A stretch of 64,000 nucleotides of DNA from Prodigiosinella aquatilis (GCA_030388725.1 CP128857.1:2356001-2420000), one strand, 5' to 3'. Counted from the first letter of the stretch, positions 45,435-54,804 are shown. Notes: generated by a model from the sequence alone, not told the origin. Numbers and translations are program-made.

Positions 45435-46160
45435 ATGAATATGACTATGAGCACGCCGTTTACCGACAACTATGACAAATCGTTTCTTCTGGAAACGATG
45501 ATGGGGCCGAATGCCATGCGCATTATGGAAGAAATGGCAAATATGCTCCCCATTTCTCCGGGTATGCGTATTCTCGACCTCGGTTGCGGAACGGGAATTT
45601 CGTCCATTCTGCTTGCGGAAAAATATGATGTGACAGTGTTTGCAGCCGATTTATGGATCTCCCCTACCGAAAACGCGAAACGGTTCGCAGGGCTGGGGCT
45701 TGAATCTAAAATAATTCCTCTCTTAGTAGACGCAACGAAAGAAATCCCATTTGCTCATGAATACTTTGACATGATCATAAGTGTGGATGCTTATCAGTAC
45801 TTCGGCGGCAACGAAGCCACACTGTCAAAACTCCTGCCTTTTGTAAAAAAAAGTGGACTGATAGCGGTTGCCGTACCTGGATTTATACAAGACTACCCAG
45901 AAGGCCAGTTACCGGAGGAGGTTCAACCTTTCTGGACACCAGAGTGGTATTTTTACTCCTGTAACTGGTGGAAGGCTTTATGGGGAAAAGAACCCGGCAT
46001 AGAGATTACCATGCTGCGCGAAATGAACTCATGCCGGCAGGCATGGGATGAATATCTGCAATCTCCCAGTTGGCATGCTCAAAAAATGATTCCCATAATG
46101 CAGGCAGGGGCCGGAAAATATTTCAACATTATCCAAATCGTAGGGCAGAAAGTTTTATAG
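45435..46160 (+). CDS. Class I SAM-dependent methyltransferase paired with yjhX
   Basis: 241 residues, ribosome site AAGGAGTAG. Rossmann-type methyltransferase: motif I MRILDLGCGTGISSILLA at about residues 48-65, motif II VFAADLWISP, motif IV DMIISVDAYQYFGG, post-motif FVKKSGLIAVAVPG. A Trp/Tyr-rich segment FWTPEWYFYSCNWWKALWG near residue 165 suggests a pocket for a hydrophobic or aromatic substrate. Ten bases after yjhX, same strand, so the two form an operon; the substrate is unknown. A strong hairpin follows the stop. Confidence 0.9.
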   Translation: MNMTMSTPFTDNYDKSFLLETMMGPNAMRIMEEMANMLPISPGMRILDLGCGTGISSILLAEKYDVTVFAADLWISPTENAKRFAGLGLESKIIPLLVDATKEIPFAHEYFDMIISVDAYQYFGGNEATLSKLLPFVKKSGLIAVAVPGFIQDYPEGQLPEEVQPFWTPEWYFYSCNWWKALWGKEPGIEITMLREMNSCRQAWDEYLQSPSWHAQKMIPIMQAGAGKYFNIIQIVGQKVL

Positions 46161-46176
46161 GACCTCGCCTCTAATT

Positions 46177-46205
46177 TTCGCTCCGCCCTTCAGGGGCGGG
46201 GCGAA
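46177..46205 (+). terminator. Hairpin after the yjhX-methyltransferase operon
   Basis: TTCGCTCCGCCC at 46177-46188 pairs with GGGCGGGGCGAA at 46194-46205 (one T-G wobble), loop TTCAG, 16 bases after the stop. Followed by TTTCC, so a moderate terminator. Confidence 0.75.
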
Positions 46206-46392
46206 TTTCCACGGAATAAAGGGTATTCACTGCGACAGAAAATCTTTCGCTATAAAATTAATGACATAACGATATACCAGCTTGCATCATCCCTTTTCGA
46301 TAATTAGTCGCTTAAAACATTAGTTAGCTCACTATTTATAAACCTGTTCTTGGAATAAGGACTCTTATCAGGCGCAATAAAAGCTGTTAAAA

Positions 46393-46406
46393 TTGACCAA
46401 TATCAA
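46393..46406 (+). promoter_or_regulatory. FNR box in the fnr promoter
   Basis: TTGAC-CAAT-ATCAA matches the FNR consensus TTGAT-N4-ATCAA at nine of ten defined positions. It lies 20 bases before the fnr ATG, as in E. coli, where FNR represses its own gene without oxygen. Confidence 0.85.
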
Positions 46407-46426
46407 TTATTGCCTGAGCAAAATCT

Positions 46427-47179
46427 ATGATCCCGGAAAAGCGAATAATTCGACGCATTCAGTCTGGTGGTTGTGCAATTCATTGTCAGGATTGCAGCAT
46501 AAGCCAGCTTTGCATCCCGTTTACCTTGAACGAGCACGAGCTGGGTCAACTCGACAATATCATTGAACGAAAAAAACCAATCCAGAAAGGACAGGCGTTG
46601 TTTAAAGCGGGTGATGAACTGAAGTCGCTGTACGCCATTCGTTCCGGCACCATAAAAAGCTATACAATTACTGAACAAGGTGACGAACAGATCACCGGCT
46701 TTCATTTGGCCGGTGATCTGGTGGGGTTTGACGCGATTGGTAGTGCCCTGCACCCCAGTTTTGCGCAGGCTCTGGAAACGTCTATGGTTTGTGAGATCCC
46801 CTTCGAAACACTTGATGACCTTTCCGGTAAAATGCCCAATCTGCGTCAGCAGATAATGCGCTTGATGAGCGGTGAAATCCGAGGCGATCAAGACATGATA
46901 CTGTTGTTGTCAAAGAAAAATGCCGAGGAACGTCTGGCGGCATTTGTCTATAACCTCTCGCGTCGTTTTGCCCAACGCGGTTTCTCTCCGCGCGAGTTTC
47001 GTCTCACCATGACCCGTGGCGATATTGGCAACTATCTGGGACTGACAGTAGAAACTATCAGTCGGTTGCTGGGCCGTTTCCAGAAAAGCGGCATGCTAGC
47101 GGTGAAAGGGAAATATATCACTATTGAAAACAATGAGACACTGGCCGAGCTGGCGGGTGCTGCTAAAACTAACGCCTAA
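46427..47179 (+). CDS. fnr: Fumarate/nitrate reduction regulator FNR
   Basis: 250 residues, as in E. coli, nearly identical throughout. The N-terminal [4Fe-4S] ligands Cys20, Cys23 and Cys29 are in CAIHCQDCSISQLC, with the fourth (about Cys122) in MVCEIPF. A cyclic-nucleotide-binding-like beta-roll, the dimerisation helix and the Crp-type HTH (FRLTMTRGDIGNYLGLTVET then ISRLLGRF with the Glu-Ser-Arg-like recognition residues) follow. Oxygen destroys the cluster; the reduced dimer controls anaerobic respiration genes. An FNR box at 46393 indicates autoregulation. uspE is next, as in other enterobacteria. Confidence 0.98.
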   Translation: MIPEKRIIRRIQSGGCAIHCQDCSISQLCIPFTLNEHELGQLDNIIERKKPIQKGQALFKAGDELKSLYAIRSGTIKSYTITEQGDEQITGFHLAGDLVGFDAIGSALHPSFAQALETSMVCEIPFETLDDLSGKMPNLRQQIMRLMSGEIRGDQDMILLLSKKNAEERLAAFVYNLSRRFAQRGFSPREFRLTMTRGDIGNYLGLTVETISRLLGRFQKSGMLAVKGKYITIENNETLAELAGAAKTNA

Positions 47180-47304
47180 CCTATTGCTGGATCAATGATT
47201 TTTCTGAATTATTGATCCAGCGCTCATCATCAGTTGTTCAAAGCGATTTCATTGAGGTACTCTTAATTTACTGGCTGTGGATTGACAGTCGTTAGGAGGA
47301 CCCT

Positions 47305-48264
47305 ATGGCGAAGTATCAGAACCTACTGGTAGCTATTGACCCTGATCAAGATGACCAACCAGCGTTACGTCGCGCTGTTTACCTGATTCAACGGCTTGGC
47401 GGCCGTATCAAGGCGTTCCTGCCTATTTACGACTTTTCTTACGAAATGACCACCCTGCTCTCACCAGATGAACGAACAGAGATGCGACAGGGCGTCATCG
47501 CTCAACGTATTGAATGGATTGCAGAACAATGCAAACACTATATTGATGCAGGCGTTTCTATTGATATTAAAGTGGTCTGGCACAATAAACCCTTTGAAGC
47601 CATCATTCAGGAAGTCATTACCGGGAAGCATGATCTATTGCTCAAAATGGCTCACCAGCATGACAGGCTGGAAGCCGTTATCTTTACACCTACCGACTGG
47701 CAACTGTTGCGTAAATGTCCTTGCCCGGTATGGATGGTAAAAGATCAGCCCTGGCCGGAAGGCGGACGCGCTTTAGTTGCTGTCAATCTGGCGAGTGAAG
47801 ACCCTTATCACGACCCACTTAATGTAAAACTGGTTACCGAAACATTGGAATTGGCCAAGCAGGTGAACCAAACAGAAGTCCATCTTGTTGGTGCCTATCC
47901 GGTAACCCCCATCAATATTGCCATTGAACTGCCTGATTTTGACCCCAGTGTCTACAATGATGCCATTCGTGGACAACATTTGATTGCCATGAAAGCACTG
48001 CGTCAGAAATTTAATCTGGATGAACGACTAACCCATGTTGAAAAAGGGCTACCAGAGGAAGTCATTCCTGATCTAGCGGAACACTTACAGGCTGGGGTGG
48101 TGGTGTTGGGTTCTCTGGGTCGTACAGGACTGTCCGCCGCCTTCATCGGTAACACTGTCGAGCATGTTATTGATCACCTGAAATGCGATTTGCTGGCGAT
48201 AAAACCCGAGGATTTCGTTTCTCCAATCGTTCAGGGAAACGATAACGAGGATAAAACAGAGTAA
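47305..48264 (+). CDS. uspE: Universal stress protein E
   Basis: 319 residues with two tandem Usp domains: LLVAIDPDQDDQPALRRAVYL at the start and RALVAVNLASEDPY at about residue 155, each ending in the Usp strand-helix motif (LLKMAHQHDRL; VVVLGSLGRTGLSAAFIGNT, which contains the ATP-binding G-x2-G-x9-G-S/T-like motif). Ribosome site AGGAGG just before. UspE helps survival of stress and cell aggregation. It lies 125 bases after fnr, the common enterobacterial order. Confidence 0.96.
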   Translation: MAKYQNLLVAIDPDQDDQPALRRAVYLIQRLGGRIKAFLPIYDFSYEMTTLLSPDERTEMRQGVIAQRIEWIAEQCKHYIDAGVSIDIKVVWHNKPFEAIIQEVITGKHDLLLKMAHQHDRLEAVIFTPTDWQLLRKCPCPVWMVKDQPWPEGGRALVAVNLASEDPYHDPLNVKLVTETLELAKQVNQTEVHLVGAYPVTPINIAIELPDFDPSVYNDAIRGQHLIAMKALRQKFNLDERLTHVEKGLPEEVIPDLAEHLQAGVVVLGSLGRTGLSAAFIGNTVEHVIDHLKCDLLAIKPEDFVSPIVQGNDNEDKTE

Positions 48265-48292
48265 AATTCCGATCTCATACCTGGGTTTATTG

Positions 48293-48322
48293 ACAATCAG
48301 GGGGGTAATCTCCCCTGATTGT
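48293..48322. terminator. Bidirectional hairpin between uspE and pntB
   Basis: ACAATCAGGGG (48293-48303) and CCCCTGATTGT (48312-48322) form a perfect 11-bp stem with an 8-base loop midway between the convergent uspE and pntB stops. U-tracts are weak on both sides. Confidence 0.75.
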
Positions 48323-48359
48323 GCACCCTTCAATGGAAACGCTATAGCCTATACACCCG

Positions 48360-49748
48360 TTACAGTGCTTTCAGAATCGCTTCCACACTCGCTTTGGCAT
48401 CACCAAACAGCATTTGAGTATTCTCTTTAAAGAACAGTGGATTCTGAACACCCGCATAACCGGTATTCATCGAACGTTTAAAGACGATAACATTCTGTGC
48501 TTTCCACACTTCCAGCACCGGCATACCTGCGATCGGACTATGTGGGTCTTCCTGTGCCGCCGGGTTTACCGTGTCATTAGCACCGATAACCAGCACCGTA
48601 TCGGTATCAGCAAAATCATCATTGATTTCATCCATTTCCAACACGATGTCATACGGAACCTTGGCTTCGGCCAGCAACACGTTCATGTGTCCAGGTAAAC
48701 GTCCAGCAACCGGGTGGATACCAAAACGGACCTTTACACCCCGAGCTCGCAGCTTGTCGGTAATGTCATGCACTGGATATTGAGCCTGTGCCACCGCCAT
48801 TCCATACCCCGGTGTAATAATCACCGAGCTGGAATTCTTCAGCAACTCTGCAACTTCTTCCGCAGACGTTTCACGATACTCTCCCACTTCTTCACTACTT
48901 CCGGTAGAAGAACCATCAGACCCGAATCCACCGGCAATCACACTAATGAAAGAACGATTCATCGCCTTACACATGATATACGACAGGATCGCACCCGATG
49001 AGCCGACCAATGCCCCGGTGACAATCAGCAGGTCGTTGCTCAGCATAAAACCCGCCGCCGCCGCCGCCCAACCAGAGTAAGAGTTCAGCATTGAAACGAC
49101 GACTGGCATATCAGCACCACCAATGGATGCCACCAGATGCCAACCAAAGACCAGCGCAATAGCGGTCATCAATAACAACGCAATGGACTGCAATGCAACA
49201 CTGCCAGTATTTACGAATAGCAGGAGCAGCAGGAAAGAAACGACCAGCGCCGCCAGATTCATCTTATGACGATGAGGCAACATCAACGGCTTAGAGGAAA
49301 TAAGTCCACGTAGTTTACCAAAAGCTACCACTGAACCGGTAAAGGTCACCGCACCAATAAAGATCCCCAGGAAAACTTCCGTCAAATGGATATTTACCAT
49401 TACTGCATCGGTAATTTCTCCGTGATCAAGAAAACTGTTGAATCCAACCAGTACTGCGGCGATACCCACGAAACTGTGCAGAATAGCAACCAGTTCCGGC
49501 ATTTCAGTCATTTCCACCTTACGTGCCAGATAAACACCAATCGCGCCACCAATCAGCATAGCGATGATGATCCAGCCGATATTGCCGGCATGAGGTCCCA
49601 AAATCGTTGCCAGTAAGGCGATAGCCATCCCGGTAATGCCGAAAATATTTCCCTGCTGGGATGTCTCATGCTTGGATAACCCAGCGAGACTACAAATAAA
49701 CAGAATGGCAGCGACGATGTACGCTGCTGTAACTAATCCCCCAGACAT
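48360..49748 (-). CDS. pntB: NAD(P) transhydrogenase subunit beta
   Basis: 462 residues as in E. coli. The N-terminal two fifths are a bundle of membrane helices (LVTAAYIVAAILFICSLAGL first), the C-terminal part is the NADP-binding dIII domain with ITPGYGMAVAQAQYPV and VLVIGANDTVNPAAQEDP. With PntA it forms the proton-pumping inner-membrane transhydrogenase that makes NADPH from NADH using the proton gradient. It starts 10 bases after the pntA stop, so they are one operon read leftwards. Confidence 0.98.
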   Translation of the reverse strand: MSGGLVTAAYIVAAILFICSLAGLSKHETSQQGNIFGITGMAIALLATILGPHAGNIGWIIIAMLIGGAIGVYLARKVEMTEMPELVAILHSFVGIAAVLVGFNSFLDHGEITDAVMVNIHLTEVFLGIFIGAVTFTGSVVAFGKLRGLISSKPLMLPHRHKMNLAALVVSFLLLLLFVNTGSVALQSIALLLMTAIALVFGWHLVASIGGADMPVVVSMLNSYSGWAAAAAGFMLSNDLLIVTGALVGSSGAILSYIMCKAMNRSFISVIAGGFGSDGSSTGSSEEVGEYRETSAEEVAELLKNSSSVIITPGYGMAVAQAQYPVHDITDKLRARGVKVRFGIHPVAGRLPGHMNVLLAEAKVPYDIVLEMDEINDDFADTDTVLVIGANDTVNPAAQEDPHSPIAGMPVLEVWKAQNVIVFKRSMNTGYAGVQNPLFFKENTQMLFGDAKASVEAILKAL

Positions 49749-49758
49749 GTGCTACCCC

Positions 49759-51288
49759 TTAATTCTTGCGGAACATTTTCAGCATGCGCTGAGTGACGGT
49801 AAAACCACCGAAAATATTAATGCTGGCGATCAATACGGCAATGAAGGATAAACACGATACCCATCCACCATGGTCAATCTGCAGTAATGCACCCACCACA
49901 ATAATGCCTGATATTGCATTGGTGACCGACATTAGCGGGGTATGCAGAGCATGACTCACGTTCCACACCACGTAGTATCCCACCACGCAGGCCAGTGCAA
50001 ACACGGTGAAATGCGAGAGAAATTCTTTGGGAGCCACATTAGCCAACCAGCCAAACAACGCAATAGCCACTGCCATGAAAATGAATTTATTCCACGGTGA
50101 AGACTTTTTGACTTCCTTTTTCTCCGTTATCACATCGGGTTTCGCTTGCTGCGGTTGGACTGAGACTTGAATTGGTGGCGCTGGCCAGGTAATTTCGCCA
50201 TTTTTAACCACGGTAACACCGCGGATAACGGTGTCTTCAAAATCAATATCTATTTCACCGTTTTTCTCTTTACACAACAACTTGAGCAGGTTCACCAGAT
50301 TGGTGCCATAGAGCTGTGAAGATTGGGTTGGTAGACGGCTCGGCAGATCGGTGTAACCAATGATTTTGACGCCATTTTCCGTAAGCGTAACCTGATCGGC
50401 GACCGTAAGCTCACAGTTACCACCTGTTTGCGCCGCCAAATCGACGACCACGCTTCCGGGCTTCATGCTCAGTACCATCTCTTTGGTGATCAGACGTGGT
50501 GCTGGCTTCCCGGGGATCAATGCAGTGGTGACAATGATATCCACGTCTTTGGCTTGCGCCGCAAACAGGGCCATCTCGGCATTGATAAAAGCCTCAGACA
50601 TGACTTTGGCATAGCCATCACCACTGCCTGCCTCTTCTTCAAAATCCAACTCAAGGAACTCGGCCCCCATACTTTTGACCTGCTCTTTCACTTCAGGTCG
50701 AGTATCAAACGCACGGACAATAGCCCCCAGACTGCCCGCCGCACCAATTGCCGCCAGACCCGCCACACCGGCACCAATAATCATGACTTTTGCCGGAGGC
50801 ACTTTACCGGCCGCGGTAATCTGCCCAGTAAAGAAGCGGCCAAATTCGTGTGCAGCTTCCACAATGGCACGGTAACCCGCGATATTGGCCATTGAACTGA
50901 GCGCATCCATGGATTGCGCACGGGAAATACGCGGCACTGAATCCATGGCTAATACCGTTACCTGTCGCTCAGTCAGCTTTTGCAGTAATTCAGGGTTCTG
51001 AGCCGGCCAGACAAAGCTGATTATCGTGCTGCCTGCACGGACTATCTCAACTTCATCATCCTGCGGCGCATTGACTTTCAGGATAATATCGCTTTGCCAA
51101 ACATCCTCTTTTCCCAGAATGGTCGCACCAGCCTGTTCATAAGTAGAATCGTCAAAACTGGCAAGTTTCCCTGCTCCACTTTCTATTGCGACCTCAAAAC
51201 CCAACTTCAGCAGCTGCTCCACCGTTTTCGGTGTAGCTGCGACCCGGGCTTCATTGGTCAACCGTTCTTTTGGTACACCAATACGCAT
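49759..51288 (-). CDS. pntA: NAD(P) transhydrogenase subunit alpha
   Basis: 509 residues. Residues 1-375 are the NAD(H)-binding dI domain, related to alanine dehydrogenase (MRIGVPKERLTNEARVAATP at the start, VMIIGAGVAGLAAIGAAGSL as the NAD site, and GYTDLPSRLPTQSSQLYG mobile loop). Membrane helices occupy the C-terminal 110 residues (FIFMAVAIALFGWL onward). First gene of pntAB. The order ydgH / pntA-pntB, with ydgH divergent, is that of E. coli. Confidence 0.98.
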   Translation of the reverse strand: MRIGVPKERLTNEARVAATPKTVEQLLKLGFEVAIESGAGKLASFDDSTYEQAGATILGKEDVWQSDIILKVNAPQDDEVEIVRAGSTIISFVWPAQNPELLQKLTERQVTVLAMDSVPRISRAQSMDALSSMANIAGYRAIVEAAHEFGRFFTGQITAAGKVPPAKVMIIGAGVAGLAAIGAAGSLGAIVRAFDTRPEVKEQVKSMGAEFLELDFEEEAGSGDGYAKVMSEAFINAEMALFAAQAKDVDIIVTTALIPGKPAPRLITKEMVLSMKPGSVVVDLAAQTGGNCELTVADQVTLTENGVKIIGYTDLPSRLPTQSSQLYGTNLVNLLKLLCKEKNGEIDIDFEDTVIRGVTVVKNGEITWPAPPIQVSVQPQQAKPDVITEKKEVKKSSPWNKFIFMAVAIALFGWLANVAPKEFLSHFTVFALACVVGYYVVWNVSHALHTPLMSVTNAISGIIVVGALLQIDHGGWVSCLSFIAVLIASINIFGGFTVTQRMLKMFRKN

Positions 51289-51819
51289 ACTGAATCCCTT
51301 TCGCTTATTTTTTAACGAAGACTATCGATTATTGTCACCCACGTGAAAAACAGTTTACCGCCACTGTTCAACCCCATTGCCATAACGACAAAATCAGTTA
51401 TAACCTACTGAAAATATGATTAATAATCCACATGTAAAGCCATTTTGTGCTAAAAGCGGAGTTATGGCGGGTGACAACCCCAATTTTCGGTCAGATATAA
51501 CACTTATTACACGCTTTTTTAGCATTAATAACATAAAAATATTCTGCACCAATTCACAAAAACCACGTGTTACATGCTTGTTAAATAATGCTAATGTCTA
51601 TAAATATGCTTTATGATGCAAAAAATACCATTCACTACTATTATTAATCGTTTTCATTGCAGCCAATTTATCGCCATTATTCGTAGCCACTCCCTCTAGG
51701 ATATTGCTTAAAATGCTGAAGCAATGGAGATTGTTCCGTGTCATAATCATCCGCTACAACATAGAACCTAGAGTGGCCAGTACGAATTAACCGTATTACG
51801 TCAGAAGAAAGGATTTTTT
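51289..51819. other. Divergent promoter region between pntA and ydgH
   Basis: About 530 bases, AT-rich, without a convincing gene: a 66-codon plus-strand frame at 51416-51616 has no ribosome site and protein-unlike composition. The promoters of pntAB and ydgH must lie here. I see no clear operator or small RNA, but the length leaves room for either. Confidence 0.45.
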
Positions 51820-52767
51820 ATGAAGCTGAAAACCAGCGTTATTGCATCCACCCTCTTTTCAATATTAACGTTTTCGGCGCAGGCTGCGCAGGAACTTACT
51901 CCAGAAAAAGCACAATCAATAAAACCCTTTGAGCGTATCACGTTCATGGGACGCTATGACGCCATCTATCAAGCCGCAGCAGATGCTGCCAAACAGGCTG
52001 ACAAACATGGGGCTGACGCGTTTTATATTCAGGGCACTTCGGAAGTTAACGGTGGGCGATGGGCTGTTACGGTAGATCTGTACCATAAAGATGCGCCTCC
52101 GGCCACCCACGATGTCGTTTATCGGGAATTTAACGGTGTTAAAGAGTTACCAAAAAATGAAGCCGTCAAGCTGGAACCTTATGATACCGTAACCGTTAAT
52201 GGCTCTTTTTCTAATCAGCCAGACATCGAGGAAAGCATAGCCAACGCGGCAAAAGCAAAAGGCGCATACTCATTCTTTATTGTGCGACAAGTCGATATCA
52301 ACTCCGATGGCAATAGTCAGAGTATTACGGCGTTTATTTATAAAAAAGATGCACCTAAGCGTCGGGTTCAGAGTCCCGATGTTATCCCGGCAGATTCTGA
52401 TGCTGGCAAAGCTGCTTTAGCGGAAGGCGGTGCGGCAGCTTCTAAAGTGGAAATTCCTGGTGTAGCGTTTTCCTCCAGTTTAAGTAATAAAGTAGGTAAT
52501 TTCTTTCAGACGCAAAGCTCACCCAATAACCGTTACACTGTCACCCTGGATAATGGCAAAAAGGTTCAGGAGCTGAACAATGCCACCGCCGCCCAGATGG
52601 CACCGTTTGATTCTATTACCCTGCGGGACAATTTTACTTCTCCGACTGATATCTCTGAAGCTGTTGCTAAGGAAGCGGGAAAGAAAGGGGCTAAGTACTA
52701 TCACATCACCAGAGAGTGGCAGGAAAGAGGCAATCGCTACACGATCAGTGCCGACCTGTATAAATAA
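51820..52767 (+). CDS. ydgH: Periplasmic DUF1471 (YdgH/BhsA/McbA) family protein YdgH
   Basis: 315 residues with a signal peptide (MKLKTSVIASTLFSILTF, cleavage after SAQA). Three DUF1471 repeats follow, seen as three copies of a P-[FY]-[DE]-x-[IV]-T-[FVL] start (KPFERITFMGRYDAIYQAA; EPYDTVTVNGSFSNQPD; APFDSITLRDNFTSPTD) each followed by an ADA/AAK helix and a YY-or-FYI-x-strand. Small single-domain relatives act in stress, biofilm and surface properties; the three-domain YdgH is periplasmic with unclear role. Strong ribosome site AGAAAGGA. Confidence 0.95.
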   Translation: MKLKTSVIASTLFSILTFSAQAAQELTPEKAQSIKPFERITFMGRYDAIYQAAADAAKQADKHGADAFYIQGTSEVNGGRWAVTVDLYHKDAPPATHDVVYREFNGVKELPKNEAVKLEPYDTVTVNGSFSNQPDIEESIANAAKAKGAYSFFIVRQVDINSDGNSQSITAFIYKKDAPKRRVQSPDVIPADSDAGKAALAEGGAAASKVEIPGVAFSSSLSNKVGNFFQTQSSPNNRYTVTLDNGKKVQELNNATAAQMAPFDSITLRDNFTSPTDISEAVAKEAGKKGAKYYHITREWQERGNRYTISADLYK

Positions 52768-52780
52768 ATTTTTACCCCAT

Positions 52781-52807
52781 AAAAAACCCGCCGGAAGCGG
52801 GTTTTTT
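52781..52807. terminator. Bidirectional intrinsic terminator between ydgH and kdsA
   Basis: AAAAAACCCGC / GCGGGTTTTTT with a 5-base CGGAA loop: stem plus T-run on both strands, serving converging ydgH and kdsA. Confidence 0.93.
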
Positions 52808-52828
52808 ATGGAACGCATCCGTGCTCAA

Positions 52829-53683
52829 TTAATGGCTGGTGTCCAGTTCCGGAAAATTTTTCACCAGATCATCAATAGCTTTGATCTGATACAGGAAAGG
52901 TTCAAGCTTATCCAATGGTAATGCTGAGGGACCGTCGCACTTGGCACTGTTGGGTTCAGGATGTGCTTCAATAAACAAGCCTGCCAGCCCCACCGCCATT
53001 CCTGCCCGCGCCAATTCTGCGACCTGAGCACGCCGTCCACCCGACGCTGCACCAAACGGATCACGGCATTGCAGCGCATGAGTGACGTCAAAGATAACTG
53101 GCGCACCATCAGACACTTGTTTCATCACGTTGAAACCGAGCATATCGACGACCAGATTGTCATAGCCGAAATTTGTGCCACGATCACACAAAATAACCTG
53201 ATCGTTACCCCCTTCTTTGAATTTATCAACAATATTGCCTATTTGCCCCGGGCTGATAAATTGTGGTTTTTTCACATTAATAACCGCACCTGTTTTCGCC
53301 ATCGCTTCAACTAAATCAGTTTGTCGGGCCAAAAACGCCGGTAATTGAATCACATCGACCACATCAGCAACGGGTTGCGCCTGTTGTGGCTCATGAATAT
53401 CGGTGATAATTTTCACACCAAAAGTCTGTTTCAGTTCCTGAAAAATGCGCATCCCTTCTTCCAGGCCCGGACCACGATAAGAATGGATGGATGAACGATT
53501 GGCCTTGTCGAAAGAGGCTTTGAAAACATAGGGAATACCGAGTTTTTGTGTGACCGTGACATAATGCTCACAAATACGCATTGCCAAGTCACGCGACTCA
53601 AGCACATTCATGCCACCAAACAGGACAAAGGGGAGATGATTGGCAACCGGGATATCCCCGATTTTGACCACTTTGTTATTCAT
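52829..53683 (-). CDS. kdsA: 3-deoxy-D-manno-octulosonate 8-phosphate synthase
   Basis: 284 residues, the E. coli length. TIM-barrel aldolase of the DAHP/KDO8P synthase family: VLFGGMNVLESRDLAM at the N-terminus, KASFDKANRSS binding arabinose 5-phosphate and PEP, VKKPQFISPGQ, and CDRGTNFGYDNLVVDM. It condenses PEP with arabinose 5-phosphate in the cytosol, the committed step to Kdo for lipopolysaccharide. Last gene of the hemA-prfA-prmC-sirB-kdsA row read leftwards. Confidence 0.98.
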   Translation of the reverse strand: MNNKVVKIGDIPVANHLPFVLFGGMNVLESRDLAMRICEHYVTVTQKLGIPYVFKASFDKANRSSIHSYRGPGLEEGMRIFQELKQTFGVKIITDIHEPQQAQPVADVVDVIQLPAFLARQTDLVEAMAKTGAVINVKKPQFISPGQIGNIVDKFKEGGNDQVILCDRGTNFGYDNLVVDMLGFNVMKQVSDGAPVIFDVTHALQCRDPFGAASGGRRAQVAELARAGMAVGLAGLFIEAHPEPNSAKCDGPSALPLDKLEPFLYQIKAIDDLVKNFPELDTSH

Positions 53684-53721
53684 ATTCTTACCTTTATGTC
53701 GGATAAATCAAAAAACAGCGA

Positions 53722-54531
53722 TTAATGCAACACTATCTGCTTTTGCTCAATAGAATGAATCTGAATCTTGATCATCTCACTCACCGGATCTTCCGGGCAT
53801 TGCTCGACAAAATAGTTCAGATCGGAAATCGCGATGTGATCACAATCCAACTGAGCATAAATCAATCCGCGATCACGAATTTCGTAAGGGTCTTCCGGGT
53901 CAAACTGCAATGCAGCTTCGCTGGCGCGTAACGCCAGTTCCATTTGTTTCTCTTCCATCAGAGCCGCTTTCAGCGTATCCAGCATTTTTCTGACAATCAT
54001 GATATTTTCTGCTTCGTCGAGATCTTCATCTATCAACTTGGCAGAAGGTCCGATGTTGCCTTTTAGCCATACTTCCAGCACATGTTCATTGAGCGTGTCA
54101 CCATTCAACGGATTGATCAGCCACATTTCCTCATCCAGCCAATCAGCGCGCAGAATCAACTGGGTGGGAAAAACGACCGGCATCAATGGAAGCGCCAACT
54201 GGTGAGCAATATGCAGGAAAACAACCCCCAACGAGACAGGCATCCCCTGGCGAGACTCAAGCACTTTATCCAACCACAAGACATCAGACAGGCAGTACAC
54301 TCCACCAGCGCCACCAAAGCCCCAGGTTTTGAAGAAAAGCACGATGAGCTTTTCAAGCCGCTGCTCATGATCCAGGTTTTCAGGAATGACTTTCCTGGCT
54401 TCATCAACCAACTGTTGTAGATCGTGTCGCACACGCTGTGTGGGGAAATCACGACGTATAGTCTGAGAAACTAAAATAATGCCTTCACTTAACTGTGAAC
54501 GGTTGAATTCAAAATCAGCAATAGAACTCAT
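53722..54531 (-). CDS. sirB1: SirB1 family protein (YchA), transglutaminase-like with TPR tail
   Basis: 269 residues as in E. coli YchA/SirB1. N-terminal transglutaminase-like DUF (LIVLFFKTWGFGGAGGVYC, then DVLWLDKVLESRQGMPVSLG and VFLHIAHQLALPLMPVVFP) and a C-terminal TPR segment (ALRASEAALQFDPEDPYEIR then DRGLIYAQLDCDHIA). The usual catalytic Cys/His/Asp are at positions typical of the family (YC, PVSLG-vFlH). Function is not settled. Its ATG overlaps the stop of the sirB2 relic (ATGA). Confidence 0.93.
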   Translation of the reverse strand: MSSIADFEFNRSQLSEGIILVSQTIRRDFPTQRVRHDLQQLVDEARKVIPENLDHEQRLEKLIVLFFKTWGFGGAGGVYCLSDVLWLDKVLESRQGMPVSLGVVFLHIAHQLALPLMPVVFPTQLILRADWLDEEMWLINPLNGDTLNEHVLEVWLKGNIGPSAKLIDEDLDEAENIMIVRKMLDTLKAALMEEKQMELALRASEAALQFDPEDPYEIRDRGLIYAQLDCDHIAISDLNYFVEQCPEDPVSEMIKIQIHSIEQKQIVLH

Positions 54532-54804
54532 AGGTATTCCATCAGCACAGGTAACTTGATAAGCGGCACCCGAATAATCGGGAACAGGTCACCAAGGTGA
54601 GTTACGAACGCCAGCAGCGGATGTTGATCCGTATAGGCGTAACCTTCCGCGCCATAGCGCCAAAGGAATCTCAATAATAATGCCAAACCGTTTTTTCGTC
54701 AGCCAGCTTTCGCCAACGGAAAGCAGATAAAATGCGTAACCACCAGCAAATAATGCCGCTACACAATGGCAGATGATAATGCGTTGGTACCCGGCTTTGT
54801 CCAT
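54528..54804 (-). pseudogene. sirB2: SirB2 (YchQ) relic, N-terminus deleted and frame broken
   Basis: Between prmC and sirB1, where enterobacteria have the 130-residue membrane protein SirB2, only about 92 codons remain, in two frames. One frame gives CHCVAALFAGGYAFYLLSV and ESWLTKKRFGIIIEIPLAL, matching the family's WLT-x-K-x-FG-x-II block; after a shift near 54660 the other gives PLLAFVTHLGDLFPIIRVPL and ends IKLPVLMEYL at a stop overlapping the sirB1 ATG, as in the intact operon. The first membrane helix is absent, and the remaining start lies inside the end of prmC, so a deletion joined the two genes. Confidence 0.7.

Noticed and set aside
51416..51616. Plus-strand frame of 66 codons between pntA and ydgH
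   Set aside because: No ribosome site and low-complexity AT-rich composition; more likely promoter DNA.
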